Made by a program: the position numbers and the translations under genes. From Asaia bogorensis (GTDB taxonomy: Bacteria > Pseudomonadota > Alphaproteobacteria > Acetobacterales > Acetobacteraceae), in NCBI GenBank assembly GCA_943333505.2, contig CALQTN020000025.1, forward strand, positions 1 through 53,771: a stretch of DNA of 53,771 nt, written 5' to 3'. Below, piece after piece: positions 53,625 through 53,771 of this stretch. Within the stretch, counting starts at the first letter, position 1; each line of letters starts with the position of its first letter. A model generated the notes under the pieces. That model saw only the letters and a program-made list of their open reading frames with translations. It was not told the origin of the DNA and made no database searches.

Positions 53625-53771
53625 GTAAGCGTCCGGCCAGGACCGTTTCGGTGTGATTGCTACGCGGTTATCTACTGCGCTGACGTGGCATCCTGGCTCA
53701 TCTTCCAGGGGACCAGTTCGCCGATGCGGTTGATGGTGTGTCCGTCGGCGATTCTGGCCAAGGCGTCGCAC
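53625..53771 (-). mobile_element. IS66-family insertion sequence, terminal part
   Basis: GTAAGCGTCCGGCCAGGACC at 53625 is a typical IS66 terminal inverted repeat (GTAAGCG start), reading into the element. About 45 bases further in, the minus strand carries the C terminus of an IS66 transposase. The other end, and the 8-bp target duplication that would confirm insertion, lie outside the window; the adjoining 8 bases 53617-53624 are GCCCAATC. Confidence 0.8.
53672..53770 (-). CDS. IS66-family transposase, C-terminal fragment
   Basis: Thirty-two residues, DALARIADGHTINRIGELVP and WKMSQDATSAQ, end at a TAG. This is the conserved end of IS66 TnpC transposases (LARIADH-x-INR-x-x-ELLPW). The rest of the protein is beyond the window. 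Confidence 0.8.
   Translation of the reverse strand, partial: CDALARIADGHTINRIGELVPWKMSQDATSAQ

Noticed and set aside
53196-53771. 191-codon minus-strand frame running from the IS66 end through the truncated paralogue
   Set aside because: It is out of frame with both the IS66 transposase C terminus and the paralogue, so it is a chance fusion.

Overview
The window looks like a chromosomal segment of a high-GC alphaproteobacterium, probably Rhodospirillales/Acetobacteraceae. The signs are a Hint_2/RTX secreted protein, a MucR/Ros regulator, a GAAC-N7-GAAC SOS box in front of uvrA, and IS630 and IS66 ends of the kind common in that group. Both edges lie inside insertion sequences: the start of an IS630-family transposase on the left and the end of an IS66-family transposase on the right. 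Each IS truncates a host gene, so the window is probably one contig bounded by IS copies. No rRNA, CRISPR array, integrase or replication origin was seen. One tRNA, tRNA-Val(GAC), is present.

Layout. 0.1-6.0 kb: an IS630-truncated glycosidase/CBM/RTX/Hint protein and a dipeptide/nickel-type ABC importer (binding protein, DppB, DppC, no ATPases). 6.0-8.4 kb: a lower-GC islet with an unrecognised 218-aa protein and a TraB/GumN protein, bracketed by two copies of the 3' end of dppC. 8.6-13.8 kb: a small membrane protein with a truncated paralogue at the right edge, a MoxR ATPase/VWA-CoxE pair, tRNA-Val, a near-perfect 68-bp palindrome, and a CaiB CoA-transferase/SDR pair. 13.9-16.4 kb: a graveyard with remnants of ParE/antitoxin and MNT nucleotidyltransferase genes, a frameshifted HEPN-like gene, and an intact tandem pair of small membrane proteins. 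16.6-30.9 kb: M20 peptidase, Ntn acylase, class III aminotransferase, BNR-repeat protein, MucR, DUF4239 protein, UvrA and an MFS transporter.

31.0-45.7 kb is a signalling and envelope block and the most interesting part. A hybrid kinase (HisKA-HATPase-REC-REC), a separate Hpt protein and an NtrC/LuxO-type sigma-54 activator form a complete LuxQ/LuxU/LuxO-like phosphorelay. A consensus sigma-54 promoter with three upstream palindromic repeats precedes a STAS-domain gene. A weaker sigma-54 candidate precedes a translationally coupled operon of sugar-1-phosphate transferase, RND adaptor and RND pump. A second sigma-54 two-component pair follows. Its regulator gene ends 47 bases before a consensus sigma-54 promoter for a predicted periplasmic protein with two repeated modules and His/Met-rich linkers. 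That layout resembles ZraPSR, with an unrelated protein in the ZraP position.

45.7-53.8 kb: a decayed acetylornithine deacetylase gene, a ketopantoate-reductase-like gene, an oxaloacetate-decarboxylase-family enzyme, and a tightly coupled operon of PLP decarboxylase, M81 peptidase and ABC binding protein that ends without permeases. The IS66-truncated paralogue and the IS66 end close the window.

Limits: all family calls come from reading motifs. No searches, alignments or statistics were run, and identity figures are counts by eye.
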